A stretch of DNA of 64,000 nt from the NCBI RefSeq assembly GCF_004349135.1, contig NZ_SMFN01000007.1, positions 94,695 through 158,694 of the forward strand, written 5' to 3'. The position numbers and the translations under genes are program-made. Below, piece after piece: positions 17,401 to 28,089 of this stretch. The stretch comes from Flavobacterium sandaracinum. Lineage in GTDB: Bacteria > Bacteroidota > Bacteroidia > Flavobacteriales > Flavobacteriaceae. Positions within the stretch are counted from its first letter, which is position 1. Every line of letters starts with the position of its first letter. The notes below the pieces were generated by a model. It did not search any database. It saw only the letters and a program-made list of their open reading frames with translations, and was not told the DNA's origin.

Positions 17401-18280
17401 CTTAAGTAAAGGGCAATGGGTTGCTGATGATGCAACTAATAAAATGGTTAATGATTTGATTCACAACTATAAAATTAAATTAAACGATTTACAAGGTGCA
17501 TTGCGTAGAGAGAAATTCACTATTACTGTTGGTGATGAATTGCCAGCAGGAATCTTGAAATTAGCCAAAGTATATATTGCCAAAAAACGTAAATTGAAAG
17601 TTGGGGATAAAATGGCGGGACGTCACGGTAACAAAGGTATTGTTGCTCGTATCGTTCGTCATGAAGATATGCCTTTCCTTGAAGACGGAACACCAGTTGA
17701 TATCGTATTGAACCCACTTGGGGTGCCTTCACGTATGAACATTGGTCAAATTTATGAAACGGTACTGGGTTGGGCTGGACAAAACTTGGGTAGAAAATTT
17801 GCTACTCCAATTTTTGACGGAGCATCTCTTGATCAAATCAATGCATTGACTGATGAAGCTGGAGTGCCACGTTTCGGACATACTTATCTTTATGATGGTG
17901 GTACAGGAGAGCGTTTCCACCAAGCGGCAACAGTTGGAGTAATTTATATGTTGAAACTTGGACACATGGTTGACGATAAAATGCACGCACGTTCTATAGG
18001 TCCATACTCGTTGATTACTCAACAACCACTTGGAGGTAAAGCTCAATTTGGAGGTCAACGTTTTGGAGAGATGGAGGTTTGGGCACTTGAAGCTTATGGA
18101 GCATCAAGTACGCTTAGAGAAATCTTGACTGTTAAGTCTGATGATGTTATTGGTAGAGCTAAAACTTACGAAGCAATCGTAAAAGGAGAGTCTATGCCAG
18201 AACCAGGATTACCAGAATCATTCAATGTATTAATGCATGAATTGAAAGGTCTTGGACTTGACATTCGTTTAGAAGAATAA
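14468..18280 (+). CDS. rpoB: DNA-directed RNA polymerase subunit beta
   Basis: This 1270-residue beta subunit is complete. The rifampicin pocket/fork loop region reads [20 protein letters not shown] near 474-493, with [14 protein letters not shown] following, and [17 protein letters not shown] near 516-532. The C-terminus holds [20 protein letters not shown], the switch-region segment. In the rifampicin cluster the S, D, H and R positions look like the sensitive type. I start at ATG 14468 ([10 protein letters not shown]); a TTG one codon earlier is possible but not needed. It is preceded by a 273-bp spacer with a strong hairpin. Confidence 0.98.
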   Translation: MLTNQTERLNFASTKNIPDYPDFLDVQVKSFKDFFQLETKSDERGDEGLYNTFMENFPITDTRNNFVLEFLDYFVDPPRYTIQECIERGLTYSVPLKARLKLYCTDPEHEDFETIVQDVYLGTIPYMTPSGTFVINGAERVVVSQLHRSPGVFFGQSFHANGTKLYSARVIPFKGSWIEFSTDINSVMYAYIDRKKKLPVTTLFRAIGFERDKDILEIFDLAEEIKVSKTGLKKYIGRKLAARVLNTWHEDFVDEDTGEVVSIERNEIILDRDTIIDKDNVEEIIDSNVKSILLHKEDANQGDYAIIHNTLQKDPTNSEKEAVEHIYRQLRNAEPPDEETARGIIDKLFFSDQRYNLGEVGRYRINKKLGLDTPMEKQVLTKEDIITIVKYLIELINSKAEIDDIDHLSNRRVRTVGEQLSQQFGVGLARMARTIRERMNVRDNEVFTPIDLINAKTLSSVINSFFGTNQLSQFMDQTNPLAEITHKRRLSALGPGGLSRERAGFEVRDVHYTHYGRLCPIETPEGPNIGLISSLGVYAKVNGMGFIETPYRKVTNGTVDLVSTPVYLSAEEEEGMLIAQANIQMDATGKITAEDVIARQEGDFPVIEPTRVDYTDVAPNQIASISASLIPFLEHDDANRALMGSNMMRQAVPLIRPEAPIVGTGLERQVASDSRVLINAEGDGVIEYVDANIITIKYDRSEEERMVSFEPDEKTYNLIKFRKTNQGTSINLKPIVRKGDRVVPGQVLSEGYATQNGELALGRNLKVAFMPWKGYNFEDAIVISEKVVRDDIFTSIHVDDYSLEVRDTKLGNEELTNDIPNVSEEATKDLDENGMIRIGAEVKPGDILIGKITPKGESDPTPEEKLLRAIFGDKAGDVKDASLKASPSLHGVVLDKKLFARAVKDKRKRTQDKDALGALEMEFEVKFVELKDKLVEKLFLIVNGKTSQGVMNDLGEEVLPKGKKYTQKMLYAVEDFAHLSKGQWVADDATNKMVNDLIHNYKIKLNDLQGALRREKFTITVGDELPAGILKLAKVYIAKKRKLKVGDKMAGRHGNKGIVARIVRHEDMPFLEDGTPVDIVLNPLGVPSRMNIGQIYETVLGWAGQNLGRKFATPIFDGASLDQINALTDEAGVPRFGHTYLYDGGTGERFHQAATVGVIYMLKLGHMVDDKMHARSIGPYSLITQQPLGGKAQFGGQRFGEMEVWALEAYGASSTLREILTVKSDDVIGRAKTYEAIVKGESMPEPGLPESFNVLMHELKGLGLDIRLEE

Positions 18281-18286
18281 AAAAAG

Positions 18287-18435
18287 TTTTCAGTATTCAG
18301 TTTTCAGGTAGCAATACCTGAAAACTGATTACTCATTTATAAGAGTTTTTAGGATTTAGACCCGTAACCCGTTCCGATTTTTTATAAAATCTCAAAAGAT
18401 TTTATAATTAGCACTTCAAAATTTTTATTTGAAGT
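18287..18435 (+). promoter_or_regulatory. rpoB-rpoC spacer with heptamers and three hairpins
   Basis: The 251-bp spacer begins with three heptamers (TTTTCAG, TATTCAG, TTTTCAG at 18287-18307). Three successive inverted repeats follow or overlap them. The first is a 13-bp stem 18298-18310/18315-18327 with a GCAA tetraloop. The second is an 11-bp stem 18382-18392/18397-18407. The third is an 8-bp stem 18413-18420/18428-18435. None has a strong T tract, so RNA processing or stability is more likely than termination. Confidence 0.8.
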
Positions 18436-18531
18436 TTAGAGAAGTAATCCGTGGTAGTATGTCGAGAAGTAGTATGGCTACGTCTCCATAAAATCAATTT
18501 TTTAATTGCAAATAAATCAATAGTAAAAACT

Positions 18532-21500
18532 ATGATGAATAATAGAAATAATAACAATAAAGATAAAAACCCTGTAAAAAGGTTTAATAAAATCTCAATA
18601 GGCCTTGCTTCTCCTGAATCGATTTTGAAAGAATCAAGAGGTGAAGTATTGAAACCGGAAACCATCAACTACAGAACGCACAAACCAGAGCGTGATGGTC
18701 TTTTCTGCGAGCGTATTTTCGGACCAGTAAAAGATTTTGAATGTGCTTGTGGTAAGTATAAAAGAATACGGTACAAAGGGATCATCTGTGACCGTTGTGG
18801 TGTTGAAGTTACGGAGAAAAAAGTACGTAGAGACAGAGTAGGTCACATCAACCTTGTTGTGCCAATTGCTCATATCTGGTATTTCCGTTCTCTTCCAAAC
18901 AAAATTGGTTATATCCTAGGTCTTCCTTCTAAGAAATTAGATATGATTATCTACTACGAAAGATACGTAGTAATCCAAGCAGGTATTGCTAAAAATGCAG
19001 AAGGGGAATCATTACAAAGACTTGACTTTTTGACAGAAGAAGAATATTTAAATATTTTAGATACACTTCCTGCTGACAATCAATATCTTGATGATTTTGA
19101 TCCAAATAAATTTGTTGCCAAAATGGGAGCAGAGTGTATTATGGATTTATTGGCAAGAATTGATTTAGATCAATTGTCTTACCAATTAAGACATAATGCT
19201 AACAATGAAACGTCTAAACAACGTAAAACGGAAGCATTAAAAAGATTGCAAGTTGTGGAATCTTTCCGTGAGTCTAACTTGAACCGTGAGAATCGTCCGG
19301 AATGGATGATTATGAAAGTGGTACCCGTTATTCCACCAGAATTGCGTCCGCTTGTGCCACTTGATGGTGGTCGTTTTGCAACTTCAGATTTAAATGATTT
19401 ATACCGTCGTGTAATCATCCGTAACAACCGTTTGAAAAGATTAATGGAGATTAAAGCTCCTGAAGTTATCTTAAGAAACGAAAAACGTATGTTGCAAGAA
19501 TCGGTAGATTCACTTTTCGATAATACCCGTAAAGCTTCTGCAGTAAAAACAGAATCAAACAGACCATTAAAATCATTATCTGATTCCCTTAAAGGTAAAC
19601 AAGGACGTTTCCGTCAAAACTTACTTGGAAAACGTGTGGATTATTCTGCTCGTTCGGTAATTGTTGTTGGACCTGAATTGAAATTGTCTGAATGTGGTAT
19701 CCCAAAAGATATGGCAGCAGAATTATACAAACCTTTCGTTATCCGTAAATTGATAGAAAGAGGTATTGTAAAAACGGTTAAATCAGCTAAGAAAATAATA
19801 GACAAGAAAGAGCCTGTAGTTTGGGATATCCTTGAAAATGTAATCAAAGGTCACCCAATATTACTGAATCGTGCTCCTACTTTGCACCGTTTAGGTATTC
19901 AAGCATTCCAACCAAAATTAATTGAAGGAAAAGCAATCCAATTGCACCCTTTAGTTTGTACTGCATTTAATGCGGATTTTGATGGGGATCAAATGGCAGT
20001 TCACTTGCCTTTAGGACCAGAAGCTATTTTGGAAGCACAACTTTTAATGTTGGGTTCTCACAATATTCTGAATCCTGCAAATGGAGCTCCAATTACGGTA
20101 CCTTCTCAGGATATGGTTTTGGGTCTATACTATATGACCAAAGAACGTTTGTCAACACCTGAGAAAACTATCTTAGGAGAAGGAATCACTTTCTATTCTG
20201 CTGAAGAAGTAAATATTGCTTTGAATGAAGGTAGAGTAGAATTGAATGCTCGTGTTCGAATTAGAGCTAAGGATTTCAATGAAGCTGGAGAATTAGTTTT
20301 TAAAATTATTCAAACAACTGCGGGTCGTGTATTATTTAATGAAGTAGTACCGGAAGCAGCTGGATATATCAATGATGTATTGACTAAGAAAAATCTTAGA
20401 GACATTATTGGTCACGTTTTAAGTTCTACTGATGTACCTACAACAGCGGCTTTCTTGGATAACATGAAAGACATGGGATACAAATTTGCCTTCAAAGGTG
20501 GATTGTCATTCTCTTTAGGTGATATTAGAATTCCAGATCAAAAACCAAAATTAATTGCAGACGCCAGAGAACAAGTTCAAGGTATTTCTGCGAATTATAA
20601 CATGGGTCTTATTACCAATAACGAACGTTACAACCAAGTTATTGATGTATGGACTTCAGCAAATGCTCAATTGACAGAGTTAGCAATGAAAAACATTAGA
20701 GAAGACCAACAAGGTTTCAACTCAGTGTATATGATGCTTGATTCTGGAGCAAGGGGTTCCAAAGAACAAATTCGTCAGTTAACTGGTATGCGTGGTTTGA
20801 TGGCTAAGCCAAAAAAATCGACTGCTGGTGGTGGTGAAATTATTGAAAACCCGATTCTTTCTAACTTTAAAGAAGGTCTTTCGATCCTTGAGTACTTTAT
20901 TTCTACTCACGGTGCGCGTAAAGGTCTTGCGGATACGGCATTGAAAACTGCCGATGCAGGATATTTAACAAGAAGATTGCATGATGTATCTCAAGATGTT
21001 ATTGTTAATATCGAAGATTGTGGTACTCTTAGAGGTGTTGAAGTTTCAGCATTGAAGAAAAATGAGGAAATTGTTGAATCATTAGGAGAAAGAATTTTAG
21101 GACGTGTTGTTTTACAAGACCTTATTAATCCTTTGAATAATGAAGTTTTAATTGAATCTGGACAACAAATTACAGAAGTTATAATGAAAGCAATTGACGC
21201 TTCTCCAATCGAGAAAGTGGAAGTGCGTTCCCCATTAACTTGTGAAGCGTTGAAAGGGATTTGTGCAAAATGTTACGGTAGAAATTTAGCTACTGGTAAG
21301 ATGACACAAAGAGGTGAAGCAGTTGGTGTAATTGCAGCACAATCTATTGGAGAGCCTGGTACACAGTTGACATTACGTACATTCCACGTTGGTGGGGTTG
21401 CGGGTGGTATTTCTGAAGAATCAAGTATCATTACCAAATTTAATGGTAAACTTGAAATTGAAGATTTAAAAACGGTTAAAGGAGAAGATAGTGATGGTAA

Positions 21501-22845
21501 TTCCGTTGATATTGTAGTTTCTCGTTCTACTGAATTGAAATTAATTGATGAAAGAACGGGTATCTTATTAAGTACAAATAATATTCCTTACGGTTCAAGT
21601 ATTTTCGTTAAAGACGGTCAATCTGTTGCTAAAGGAGATGTGATTTGTAAATGGGATCCATATAATGGAGTTATCGTTTCTGAATTTACCGGTAAAATTG
21701 CTTACGAAGAATTAGAGCAAGGTCAATCATTCATGGTTGAAATTGATGAGCAAACTGGTTTCCAAGAAAAAGTAATTTCTGAATCTAGAGCTAAAAAATT
21801 AATTCCAACTTTATTGGTTTACGGTAAAGACAATGAATTGATTCGTTCTTATAACTTACCAGTTGGAGCCCACTTGATGGTTGAAAACGGGGAGAAAATT
21901 AAAGCAGGTAAGGTATTGGTAAAAATTCCACGTCGTTCTTCTAAATCAGGAGATATTACAGGAGGTTTACCTAGAATTACAGAGTTGTTAGAAGCTCGTA
22001 ATCCTTCAAACCCAGCAGTTGTTTCTGAAATTGATGGTGTTGTTTCTTTTGGAAAAATCAAAAGAGGAAACCGTGAGGTTGTTATCGAATCTAAGTTCGG
22101 TGATATTAGAAAATACTTGGTTAAATTATCAAGCCAAATTCTAGTTCAAGAAAATGACTTTGTAAGAGCTGGTGTACCGTTATCTGATGGTGCAATTACT
22201 CCGGATGATATTTTAAGAATTCAAGGACCAGCAGCTGTTCAACAGTATTTGGTTAATGAAATTCAAGAAGTATACCGTTTACAAGGGGTAAAAATCAACG
22301 ACAAACACTTTGAAGTTGTAATACGTCAAATGATGCGTAAAGTAAGAGTACAAGATCCAGGTGATACTTTATTCTTAGAAGATCAATTAATTCACACTAA
22401 AGATTTTATCGTTCAAAATGATAAATTATACGGTATGAAAGTGGTTGAAGATGCTGGAGATTCTAGTGCATTAAAAGAAGGTCAAATTATTACGCCTCGT
22501 GAGTTGCGTGATGAAAACTCTTTATTGAAACGTACAGATAAAAATCTTGTTGTGGCTCGTGATGTTGTTACTGCAACAGCAACACCAGTTTTACAAGGTA
22601 TAACAAGAGCATCGTTGCAAACTAAATCGTTTATTTCTGCTGCATCTTTCCAAGAAACTACTAAAGTATTGAATGAAGCTGCTGTTGCAGGTAAAATCGA
22701 TTACTTAGAAGGATTGAAAGAAAATGTAATTGTAGGACATAGAATCCCTGCTGGAACAGGTATGAGAGAATATGATAATACGATTGTAGGTTCAAAAGAA
22801 GATTACAATGATATGATGGCTAACAAAGAAGAATATATTTATTAA
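18532..22845 (+). CDS. rpoC: DNA-directed RNA polymerase subunit beta'
   Basis: This is a 1437-residue beta' subunit. The N-terminal zinc-binding motif is [19 protein letters not shown], near 66-84. The catalytic Mg motif [12 protein letters not shown] lies near 484-495. The second zinc site is [15 protein letters not shown], and the trigger-loop and bridge-helix regions are intact. The start is placed at the ATG giving MMNNRNNNN; the frame stays open 27 codons further upstream, but that part is not conserved. The stop is one base from the next ATG. Confidence 0.98.
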   Translation: MMNNRNNNNKDKNPVKRFNKISIGLASPESILKESRGEVLKPETINYRTHKPERDGLFCERIFGPVKDFECACGKYKRIRYKGIICDRCGVEVTEKKVRRDRVGHINLVVPIAHIWYFRSLPNKIGYILGLPSKKLDMIIYYERYVVIQAGIAKNAEGESLQRLDFLTEEEYLNILDTLPADNQYLDDFDPNKFVAKMGAECIMDLLARIDLDQLSYQLRHNANNETSKQRKTEALKRLQVVESFRESNLNRENRPEWMIMKVVPVIPPELRPLVPLDGGRFATSDLNDLYRRVIIRNNRLKRLMEIKAPEVILRNEKRMLQESVDSLFDNTRKASAVKTESNRPLKSLSDSLKGKQGRFRQNLLGKRVDYSARSVIVVGPELKLSECGIPKDMAAELYKPFVIRKLIERGIVKTVKSAKKIIDKKEPVVWDILENVIKGHPILLNRAPTLHRLGIQAFQPKLIEGKAIQLHPLVCTAFNADFDGDQMAVHLPLGPEAILEAQLLMLGSHNILNPANGAPITVPSQDMVLGLYYMTKERLSTPEKTILGEGITFYSAEEVNIALNEGRVELNARVRIRAKDFNEAGELVFKIIQTTAGRVLFNEVVPEAAGYINDVLTKKNLRDIIGHVLSSTDVPTTAAFLDNMKDMGYKFAFKGGLSFSLGDIRIPDQKPKLIADAREQVQGISANYNMGLITNNERYNQVIDVWTSANAQLTELAMKNIREDQQGFNSVYMMLDSGARGSKEQIRQLTGMRGLMAKPKKSTAGGGEIIENPILSNFKEGLSILEYFISTHGARKGLADTALKTADAGYLTRRLHDVSQDVIVNIEDCGTLRGVEVSALKKNEEIVESLGERILGRVVLQDLINPLNNEVLIESGQQITEVIMKAIDASPIEKVEVRSPLTCEALKGICAKCYGRNLATGKMTQRGEAVGVIAAQSIGEPGTQLTLRTFHVGGVAGGISEESSIITKFNGKLEIEDLKTVKGEDSDGNSVDIVVSRSTELKLIDERTGILLSTNNIPYGSSIFVKDGQSVAKGDVICKWDPYNGVIVSEFTGKIAYEELEQGQSFMVEIDEQTGFQEKVISESRAKKLIPTLLVYGKDNELIRSYNLPVGAHLMVENGEKIKAGKVLVKIPRRSSKSGDITGGLPRITELLEARNPSNPAVVSEIDGVVSFGKIKRGNREVVIESKFGDIRKYLVKLSSQILVQENDFVRAGVPLSDGAITPDDILRIQGPAAVQQYLVNEIQEVYRLQGVKINDKHFEVVIRQMMRKVRVQDPGDTLFLEDQLIHTKDFIVQNDKLYGMKVVEDAGDSSALKEGQIITPRELRDENSLLKRTDKNLVVARDVVTATATPVLQGITRASLQTKSFISAASFQETTKVLNEAAVAGKIDYLEGLKENVIVGHRIPAGTGMREYDNTIVGSKEDYNDMMANKEEYIY

Positions 22846-22846
22846 T

Positions 22847-23158
22847 ATGAGTAATTCTAATCAACAACAAGAGCAGATTAATATTGAGTTAGACGAAAAA
22901 ATTGCTGAAGGAATTTATTCCAATTTGGCAATAATAAATCACTCTTCATCAGAGTTTGTTTTAGATTTTGTAAGCATCATGCCAGGTATTCCTAAAGCTA
23001 AGGTGAAATCAAGAATTGTCTTGACGCCTCAACATGCTAAAAGATTGCTAAAAGCAATTGGAGAAAATATTCACCGTTTTGAAGTCGCTCATGGCGAAAT
23101 AAAAGACACTGAACAAGCACCAATTCCGCTTAATTTTGGTCCTGCGGGACAAGCATAA
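22847..23158 (+). CDS. DUF3467 family protein
   Basis: This 103-residue acidic protein belongs to DUF3467, found widely in Bacteroidota next to rpoC. It is soluble, with a core of SNLAIINHSSSEFVLDFVSI and a helix LTPQHAKRLLKAIGENI. The function is unknown. The close coupling (1 bp after the rpoC stop) implies co-expression with RNA polymerase, and a role linked to transcription is plausible but unproven. A terminator follows immediately. Confidence 0.88.
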   Translation: MSNSNQQQEQINIELDEKIAEGIYSNLAIINHSSSEFVLDFVSIMPGIPKAKVKSRIVLTPQHAKRLLKAIGENIHRFEVAHGEIKDTEQAPIPLNFGPAGQA

Positions 23159-23165
23159 TACTCTT

Positions 23166-23193
23166 AAAAGGCTCCAGAAATGGAGCCTTTTTT
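23166..23193 (+). terminator. terminator of the rpoBC operon
   Basis: An 11-bp perfect stem (23166-23176 with 23181-23191), a GAAA loop and a T run. It ends the long tRNA-tuf-rpl-rpoBC transcript. Confidence 0.93.
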
Positions 23194-23586
23194 ATTTATA
23201 ATTTATTCTTGAATGAAGAAGAGTTGTTTTAGCTTTCAAATTTTAAAATTTTACCCACTCTTGATTGAAATGATTTTTAGGGTATTACAAATTAGATTTC
23301 AATATACACTTCGATTTCCCCAGTACGCTCTGGTAATAACAGCACTATTTTCTGAGTTTGTGCACTGTTATTATTTGAGTCTAAACATCTTTCAACTTTA
23401 AGTTTGCGTTGTTATTCAATACTGCAACATTAACTCCTAGTTAAATCTAGCTTGTTTATAACAAATTTGTTCTTTAAACGAGTATTATGGTCCTTCATCG
23501 AAAATATTTTCCGTCCGTTTATAAATGCTATACTTTCGCTCTCGAGATAGAGAAAAGCATTCTATCTATTATAAAAACGAATTGTT
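23194..23586. other. 393-bp intergenic region with one long imperfect hairpin
   Basis: No convincing gene is present. At 23334-23373 a 12-bp stem (TAATAACAGCAC with its complement, two bases bulged) has a 14-nt loop and no T tract. TACTTTCG near 23529 resembles a -7 box with one mismatch and could serve the next gene. Confidence 0.5.
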
Positions 23587-23946
23587 ATGAAATATTTTTC
23601 TTTAGAAGCAAATAAAAAAGTCATTTTAAATGGCTTCCTAATGGTTGCTTTTATTTTAGTGTCTAATACTGCTGTTTTTGCTCAAACTACAAAAAATGTA
23701 GCTGATGCAAATACAATTGAAGTTACTACTACCACTAAACAAGACAATGTTTCTGCAGTTTCATCTTCGAATAGTTTGAACTTTGTATTGTGGTTTATGG
23801 GTTCTAAACAAGATCCAAACACTACGATATCTACTGAAGGAATAAATACTAAAAAACAAGTTATTACTTCAGGTACAGCGCCAAATCGTTTGTTAATCAA
23901 AGCTTTTTTGAAAAAGGCAGTAAGTTTAGAAAGTATGGTGGCTTAA
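23587..23946 (+). CDS. small secreted protein of unknown function
   Basis: This 119-residue protein has a clear Sec signal: a basic start (KYFSLEANKKVI), a hydrophobic core (LNGFLMVAFILVSNTAVF) and a likely cut after VFAQ (about residue 33). The mature part is Thr/Ser-rich, then NFVLWFMGSKQDPN near 66-79 and a basic, amphipathic C-terminal helix (LLIKAFLKKAV). I do not recognise the family. It stands alone between two terminators, downstream of the RNA polymerase operon. Confidence 0.7.
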   Translation: MKYFSLEANKKVILNGFLMVAFILVSNTAVFAQTTKNVADANTIEVTTTTKQDNVSAVSSSNSLNFVLWFMGSKQDPNTTISTEGINTKKQVITSGTAPNRLLIKAFLKKAVSLESMVA

Positions 23947-23972
23947 ACTAAAAATAATTTTTAAAAGACATA

Positions 23973-24006
23973 AAAAAAACGCTAATTTTTTAATTAGCGT
24001 TTTTTT
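23973..24006. terminator. terminator downstream of the small secreted protein
   Basis: A 15-bp A/T-flanked stem (23973-23987 with 23992-24006) centred on ACGCTAATT, with a loop of four T. It has A and T runs on both sides, so it can act in both directions and may also serve prfC. Confidence 0.88.
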
Positions 24007-24074
24007 ATGGAGTTTTTTTACTTTCATTTCTGGAGGACTTATTGTCATCCAGAGATCGTTTTTTAGCTTAAATA

Positions 24075-25664
24075 TTATTCAAATTCTGAAGTAAAGAATA
24101 GTTTTACATTCGGATATTTATTTTGTGTCATTTGAATTGTAAAATCAGAATCAGCCAGAAATACTAATTGTCCATACTTATCATGAGCCAAGAATTTTTG
24201 TTTAATTCTTCTAAATTCTTTAAATTCTTCGCTTTTTGGGTCGTTTGGTTTTACCCAGCATGCCTTGTGAACCGGAAAATTTTCATACGTACATTTTGCA
24301 CCGTATTCATGTTCTAAACGATATTGGATAACCTCGTATTGAAGTGCTCCAACTGTTCCAATGATTTTTCGGTTATTCATTTCTAATGTAAATAGCTGCG
24401 CTACACCTTCATCCATTAACTGATCAATTCCTTTATCCAATTGTTTGGCTTTCATTGGATCAGCATTGTTAATATATCGGAAATGCTCTGGAGAGAAACT
24501 CGGAATTCCTTTGAAACTCATGATTTCTCCTTCGGTTAACGTATCTCCAATTTTGAAATTTCCGGTATCATGTAAACCAACAATATCTCCAGGATAGGAG
24601 ATGTCTACAATTTCTTTCTTTTCTGCAAAGAAAGCATTTGGACTGGAGAATTTTAAATTCTTCTTTTGGCGAACGTGATAATACGGTTTGTTTCTTTCAA
24701 AAGTTCCTGAAACAATTTTTATAAAAGCCAGACGATCTCTGTGTTTTGGATCCATATTGGCATGGATTTTAAAAACAAATCCAGTCATTTTCTCTTCTTT
24801 TGGATCTACTAAGCGTGTTTCGGAATCTTTTGGTCTTGGTGAAGGAGCAATTTGAACAAAACAGTCCAATAATTCTCTTACACCAAAATTATTTAAAGCA
24901 GAACCAAAAAATACAGGCTGTAGTTTCCCGTCAAGATAATCCTGACGATCAAATTTAGGATAAACTTCGTCTATCAATTCTAATTCTTCACGCAATCTAT
25001 CAGCAGGTTTTTGACCAATGATTTTTTCTAATTCTGGATTCTGAACATCGGAAAAAGCAATCGTTTCTTCTATGTTTTTACGATTGTCTCCGCTAAATAA
25101 GTTGATGTTTTTTTCCCATAAATTATAAATTCCTTGAAAATCATAACCCATTCCTATTGGGAAGCTTAATGGTGTAACTGTTAAACCCAGTTTTTGTTCC
25201 ACTTCGTCCATCAAGTCAAAAGCGTCTTTTCCTTCTCGGTCTAATTTGTTGATGAATACGATAATTGGAATTTTTCGCATTCTACAAACAGCTACTAATT
25301 TCTCTGTTTGTTCCTCAACACCTTTAGCAACGTCAACTACAACAATAACGCTGTCTACAGCAGTTAAAGTTCTAAAAGTATCCTCAGCGAAATCCTTGTG
25401 TCCTGGCGTATCGAGAATGTTTATTTTTTTGTCTTTATAATTGAATGCTAAAACTGAGGTAGAAACCGAAATTCCTCTTTGGCGTTCAATTTCCATAAAG
25501 TCACTCGTAGCCCCTTTTTTAATTTTGTTATTCTTCACCGCACCTGCTTCTTGAATCGCACCACCAAAAAGGAGGAGTTTCTCAGTAAGTGTTGTTTTTC
25601 CAGCATCAGGATGTGAGATAATCCCGAAAGTTCTTCTGCGTTGTATTTCTTCTAAAAAGCCCAT
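24075..25664 (-). CDS. prfC: peptide chain release factor 3
   Basis: This 529-residue translational GTPase recycles RF1/RF2 after termination. The P loop is GIISHPDAGKTTL near 14-26, switch II DTPGHKDF near 87-94, and G4 NKLDRE near 140-145; the RF3-specific C-terminal domains II and III follow (HVRQKKNLKFS, TVGALQYEVIQYRL). The start is ATG 25664 (MGFLEE). A TTG seven codons upstream overlaps the -7 promoter box and cannot be in the mRNA. It is monocistronic. Confidence 0.96.
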   Translation of the reverse strand: MGFLEEIQRRRTFGIISHPDAGKTTLTEKLLLFGGAIQEAGAVKNNKIKKGATSDFMEIERQRGISVSTSVLAFNYKDKKINILDTPGHKDFAEDTFRTLTAVDSVIVVVDVAKGVEEQTEKLVAVCRMRKIPIIVFINKLDREGKDAFDLMDEVEQKLGLTVTPLSFPIGMGYDFQGIYNLWEKNINLFSGDNRKNIEETIAFSDVQNPELEKIIGQKPADRLREELELIDEVYPKFDRQDYLDGKLQPVFFGSALNNFGVRELLDCFVQIAPSPRPKDSETRLVDPKEEKMTGFVFKIHANMDPKHRDRLAFIKIVSGTFERNKPYYHVRQKKNLKFSSPNAFFAEKKEIVDISYPGDIVGLHDTGNFKIGDTLTEGEIMSFKGIPSFSPEHFRYINNADPMKAKQLDKGIDQLMDEGVAQLFTLEMNNRKIIGTVGALQYEVIQYRLEHEYGAKCTYENFPVHKACWVKPNDPKSEEFKEFRRIKQKFLAHDKYGQLVFLADSDFTIQMTQNKYPNVKLFFTSEFE

Positions 25665-25682
25665 ATTTGTATAAATAGTTTG

Positions 25683-25690
25683 CAAAAGTA
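25683..25690 (-). promoter_or_regulatory. -7 box TACTTTTG of prfC
   Basis: On the minus strand TACTTTTG lies 18 bp before ATG 25664. It implies a leader of about 10-12 nt and rules out the upstream TTG as a start. Confidence 0.75.
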
Positions 25691-25812
25691 CTATTTATAA
25701 ATGCCAATTAAAAAAAATGCATACGCTAATTGGAGTAGGTGGGTTTTGAAGTTGCAATTCAGGTGATTTTAATTCATTATCAAAATTGCGAAGATTTAGT
25801 ATAGGTACCAAA

Positions 25813-25837
25813 AAGGCTGCCTGATTTAGACAGCCTT
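25813..25837 (-). terminator. terminator of the amylase gene
   Basis: A 7-bp stem AAGGCTG/CAGCCTT with an 11-nt loop is followed on the minus strand by five T, 16 bp past the amylase stop. Confidence 0.8.
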
Positions 25838-25852
25838 GAGGACATTCATGTA

Positions 25853-27292
25853 TTACATATTGATGGACCAAATAGAATAGCCGTTTGGCGGACATTGAAT
25901 TTTAACCCATTTATCACCTTGTGTTGTTGGTAACCAAGTCGAATTTCCAGTGAAATCTTTGATTTGTGCGTTTGTCCAATTGGTTTGAATCCATCTTTCT
26001 TGCCAAGTGGATGAATTGTTGATGTAAACCACTAAACCAGGATTTCCATTATAGCCATTTCTTCGAGCGATATATTCATCAGTGTCTGTAAATAAAATGG
26101 AGGTATTTCCTGTCGCCTTTTGATTGTGAATCCAGATTAAATTGTTCATTTTTGTTTTGTTCAACCATTCCTCATAATCCTTGTAAAAAATTGTTGGATA
26201 TCCTTCGTGAGTTAAAATATAAGCGTACGCTAACTCTTTTTTCCAAATTTCATCGGTGTCGTGGTTGGCTACAAAGGTGACTGCTTTATAGGGATTTCTT
26301 TTCCACATCATGTCATCATTCAAAATGTTTAAATTATTTCCGTCAAATGCATCATTCATTTTGTAATAACAGGCAAAGTCAAAAACAGAACTATTGGCAT
26401 TATTCGCCCAATCATTTAATAGGTTCACGTTAGAATCCCATAATTCGCCAACAGAAAAACCGCCAACGTTTGCATTCCAATCTTTTATTACCCATGGAGC
26501 AAAACCTTTCACGTAATCAAATCTCCAGCCGTCAAATTTCATTGTGTTTTTGTAATATTTACCTACACCGTCTGTTCTTTTCCAAAGCCAGTCTTGTACA
26601 TTTGGAACGACATGCGCTAAATCTGGAAAGCCTCCAAAAGCGCCTTCATCATTATTTCCATAAGAATTTTTATAAAAATCAGCGCTAGTTCTCTTAAATT
26701 TTCCTGAAGCAACACCAGTGAAATTTGTATATGTTTGCGTCCCTGTAAATGGATTGTTTTCTAATTGCCCGCCGCTGTTGTGGTTTAGTACCATATCGGC
26801 GTACACTTGCATATTTTCGGTATGAACTTTGGTGATTAGACTTTCGAGTTCTGTGCGGGAACCAAATCTTGTTTCCACGGTACCATTTTGGTTGTAATTT
26901 CCAAAATCAAAGTAATCGGTAGGATCATAACCCATAGAAAACGGTCCGTTTTGAGCTTTTGAAACCGGCGGAAGCCAAATGGAACCAATTCCAACATTTG
27001 ACCACGCCGTTATTTTTGAATTAACAGTATTCCACCAGGTTCCACCGGCTGGTACATCCCAATAAAATGCCTGCATCATCACACCGCCACCAGGATTTGC
27101 AACGTATCGGCCTGTTGTGTTTGATTGTTTTCCGGTGCTGAAGGGGCGTCCATCGTGATTTGTAACATTAATAACTTTGAATTGTGCAGCCGCTTCTGTT
27201 GAATTGGTTACAAAATCATCGTTCGAATTACACGAGTACAAGCCAACGAGTAAAGCGGTTAACAAACAAATTTTAAATTTTTGTTTTTTCAT
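25853..27292 (-). CDS. alpha-amylase lipoprotein (glycoside hydrolase family 13)
   Basis: This 479-residue starch-hydrolysing enzyme has a lipoprotein signal with lipobox LYSC, Cys21 being the lipidated residue, so it is probably outer-membrane attached. The (beta/alpha)8 barrel carries the GH13 motifs DMVLNH near 166-171, GWRFDYV with nucleophile Asp259, VGELWD with acid/base Glu283, and VANHDTDE with Asp345. The C-terminal beta domain resembles the short one of plant-type alpha-amylases. There is no SusC/SusD pair nearby, so it is not in a canonical polysaccharide utilisation locus. Gene order and terminator suggest a single-gene transcript. Confidence 0.93.
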   Translation of the reverse strand: MKKQKFKICLLTALLVGLYSCNSNDDFVTNSTEAAAQFKVINVTNHDGRPFSTGKQSNTTGRYVANPGGGVMMQAFYWDVPAGGTWWNTVNSKITAWSNVGIGSIWLPPVSKAQNGPFSMGYDPTDYFDFGNYNQNGTVETRFGSRTELESLITKVHTENMQVYADMVLNHNSGGQLENNPFTGTQTYTNFTGVASGKFKRTSADFYKNSYGNNDEGAFGGFPDLAHVVPNVQDWLWKRTDGVGKYYKNTMKFDGWRFDYVKGFAPWVIKDWNANVGGFSVGELWDSNVNLLNDWANNANSSVFDFACYYKMNDAFDGNNLNILNDDMMWKRNPYKAVTFVANHDTDEIWKKELAYAYILTHEGYPTIFYKDYEEWLNKTKMNNLIWIHNQKATGNTSILFTDTDEYIARRNGYNGNPGLVVYINNSSTWQERWIQTNWTNAQIKDFTGNSTWLPTTQGDKWVKIQCPPNGYSIWSINM

Positions 27293-27896
27293 AATAAGAA
27301 TAATTTGGGGTTAAGTAATAGATTTGGGTAGGAGTAATTAAATAACAGAATAGGAAATAAACCGTTGTGTTAGATTTTTTTCGTAGGTTTAGGAATTTCA
27401 AACTAAATAATTTTGTGAATAGTAAAGTATTTATCGCTAAAAAGTAGCATAACTATATTTTTATATCTATTTTTTAAACAAAACAATATTTTTTTTAGCT
27501 AATTTATGTAAATTCTTATAGTAGAAGCATTAGTGCTGTTTTATTTTATAGCGAAAACGTTGTAGTGTTGAGAACTTTTTACTTAGCGCTCTTAAAATAA
27601 GATTTTTAAGAAAATATACCTTGCCTTTTATGGTAATGTTATTGAATTTTATTGAGATTATTTTTTGATGTGATTGCAATTGAAACTGGTTGTAGTAGTA
27701 GTTTTTAATTTAGAGATGAGGATTATAATATGAAGAAACACTTTGGTGGTAATTATAAGGTTTTAGATTTTGGAAATTAGAATCAACATTTACTTCTAAC
27801 AGTCAGATTGTTGATAGCTTAGGGGCATGCCAAGTTAAATATTAAATGTCTTTATAATATTTTGTTAATACTAGTTAGGAAACTTGTATTATCTAA

Positions 27897-27928
27897 TTGA
27901 ATTGCTATTTTTGTTCGTTTTAAATTTG
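27897..27928 (+). promoter_or_regulatory. possible distal promoter (TTG-N21-TAAATTTG)
   Basis: TTG at 27897-27899 and TAAATTTG at 27921-27928 are 21 bp apart, within the range known for this phylum, about 160 bp before the SurA-like gene. Confidence 0.45.
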
Positions 27929-27984
27929 AAGAAAGTTGCTGCATTGTATTATCTAAAGCAGTTCAATACTTGATTCTTAAAGTG

Positions 27985-27992
27985 TATATTTG
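27985..27992 (+). promoter_or_regulatory. -7 box TATATTTG before the SurA-like gene
   Basis: A perfect TAnnTTTG about 100 bp upstream of the start codon. No TTG stands at the normal spacing. Confidence 0.5.
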
Positions 27993-28089
27993 CCAAAATT
28001 ATTCTGGATATATATAAATTTAAAAATAGCACGACCGGGATGTTTTACATTTAATACAAATTATAATAATGCCAATAAATATAATACAA

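Larger units (their letters stand above)
27293..28089. other. 797-bp AT-rich intergenic region
   Basis: It is a divergent spacer between the amylase and the SurA-like gene. It has a 13-bp direct repeat (TTGTATTATCTAA) at 27884 and 27944, and two TAnnTTTG boxes at 27921 and 27985. A 16-codon ORF at 27731 is not convincing. No structured RNA was recognised. Confidence 0.5.

Noticed and set aside
23213..23401. 62-codon ORF after the rpoBC terminator
   Set aside because: Composition is random-like, it has no family features and it overlaps a hairpin; there is no promoter.
27731..27781. 16-codon ORF between the amylase and the SurA-like gene
   Set aside because: Too short to support; no ribosome-binding or conservation evidence can be seen.
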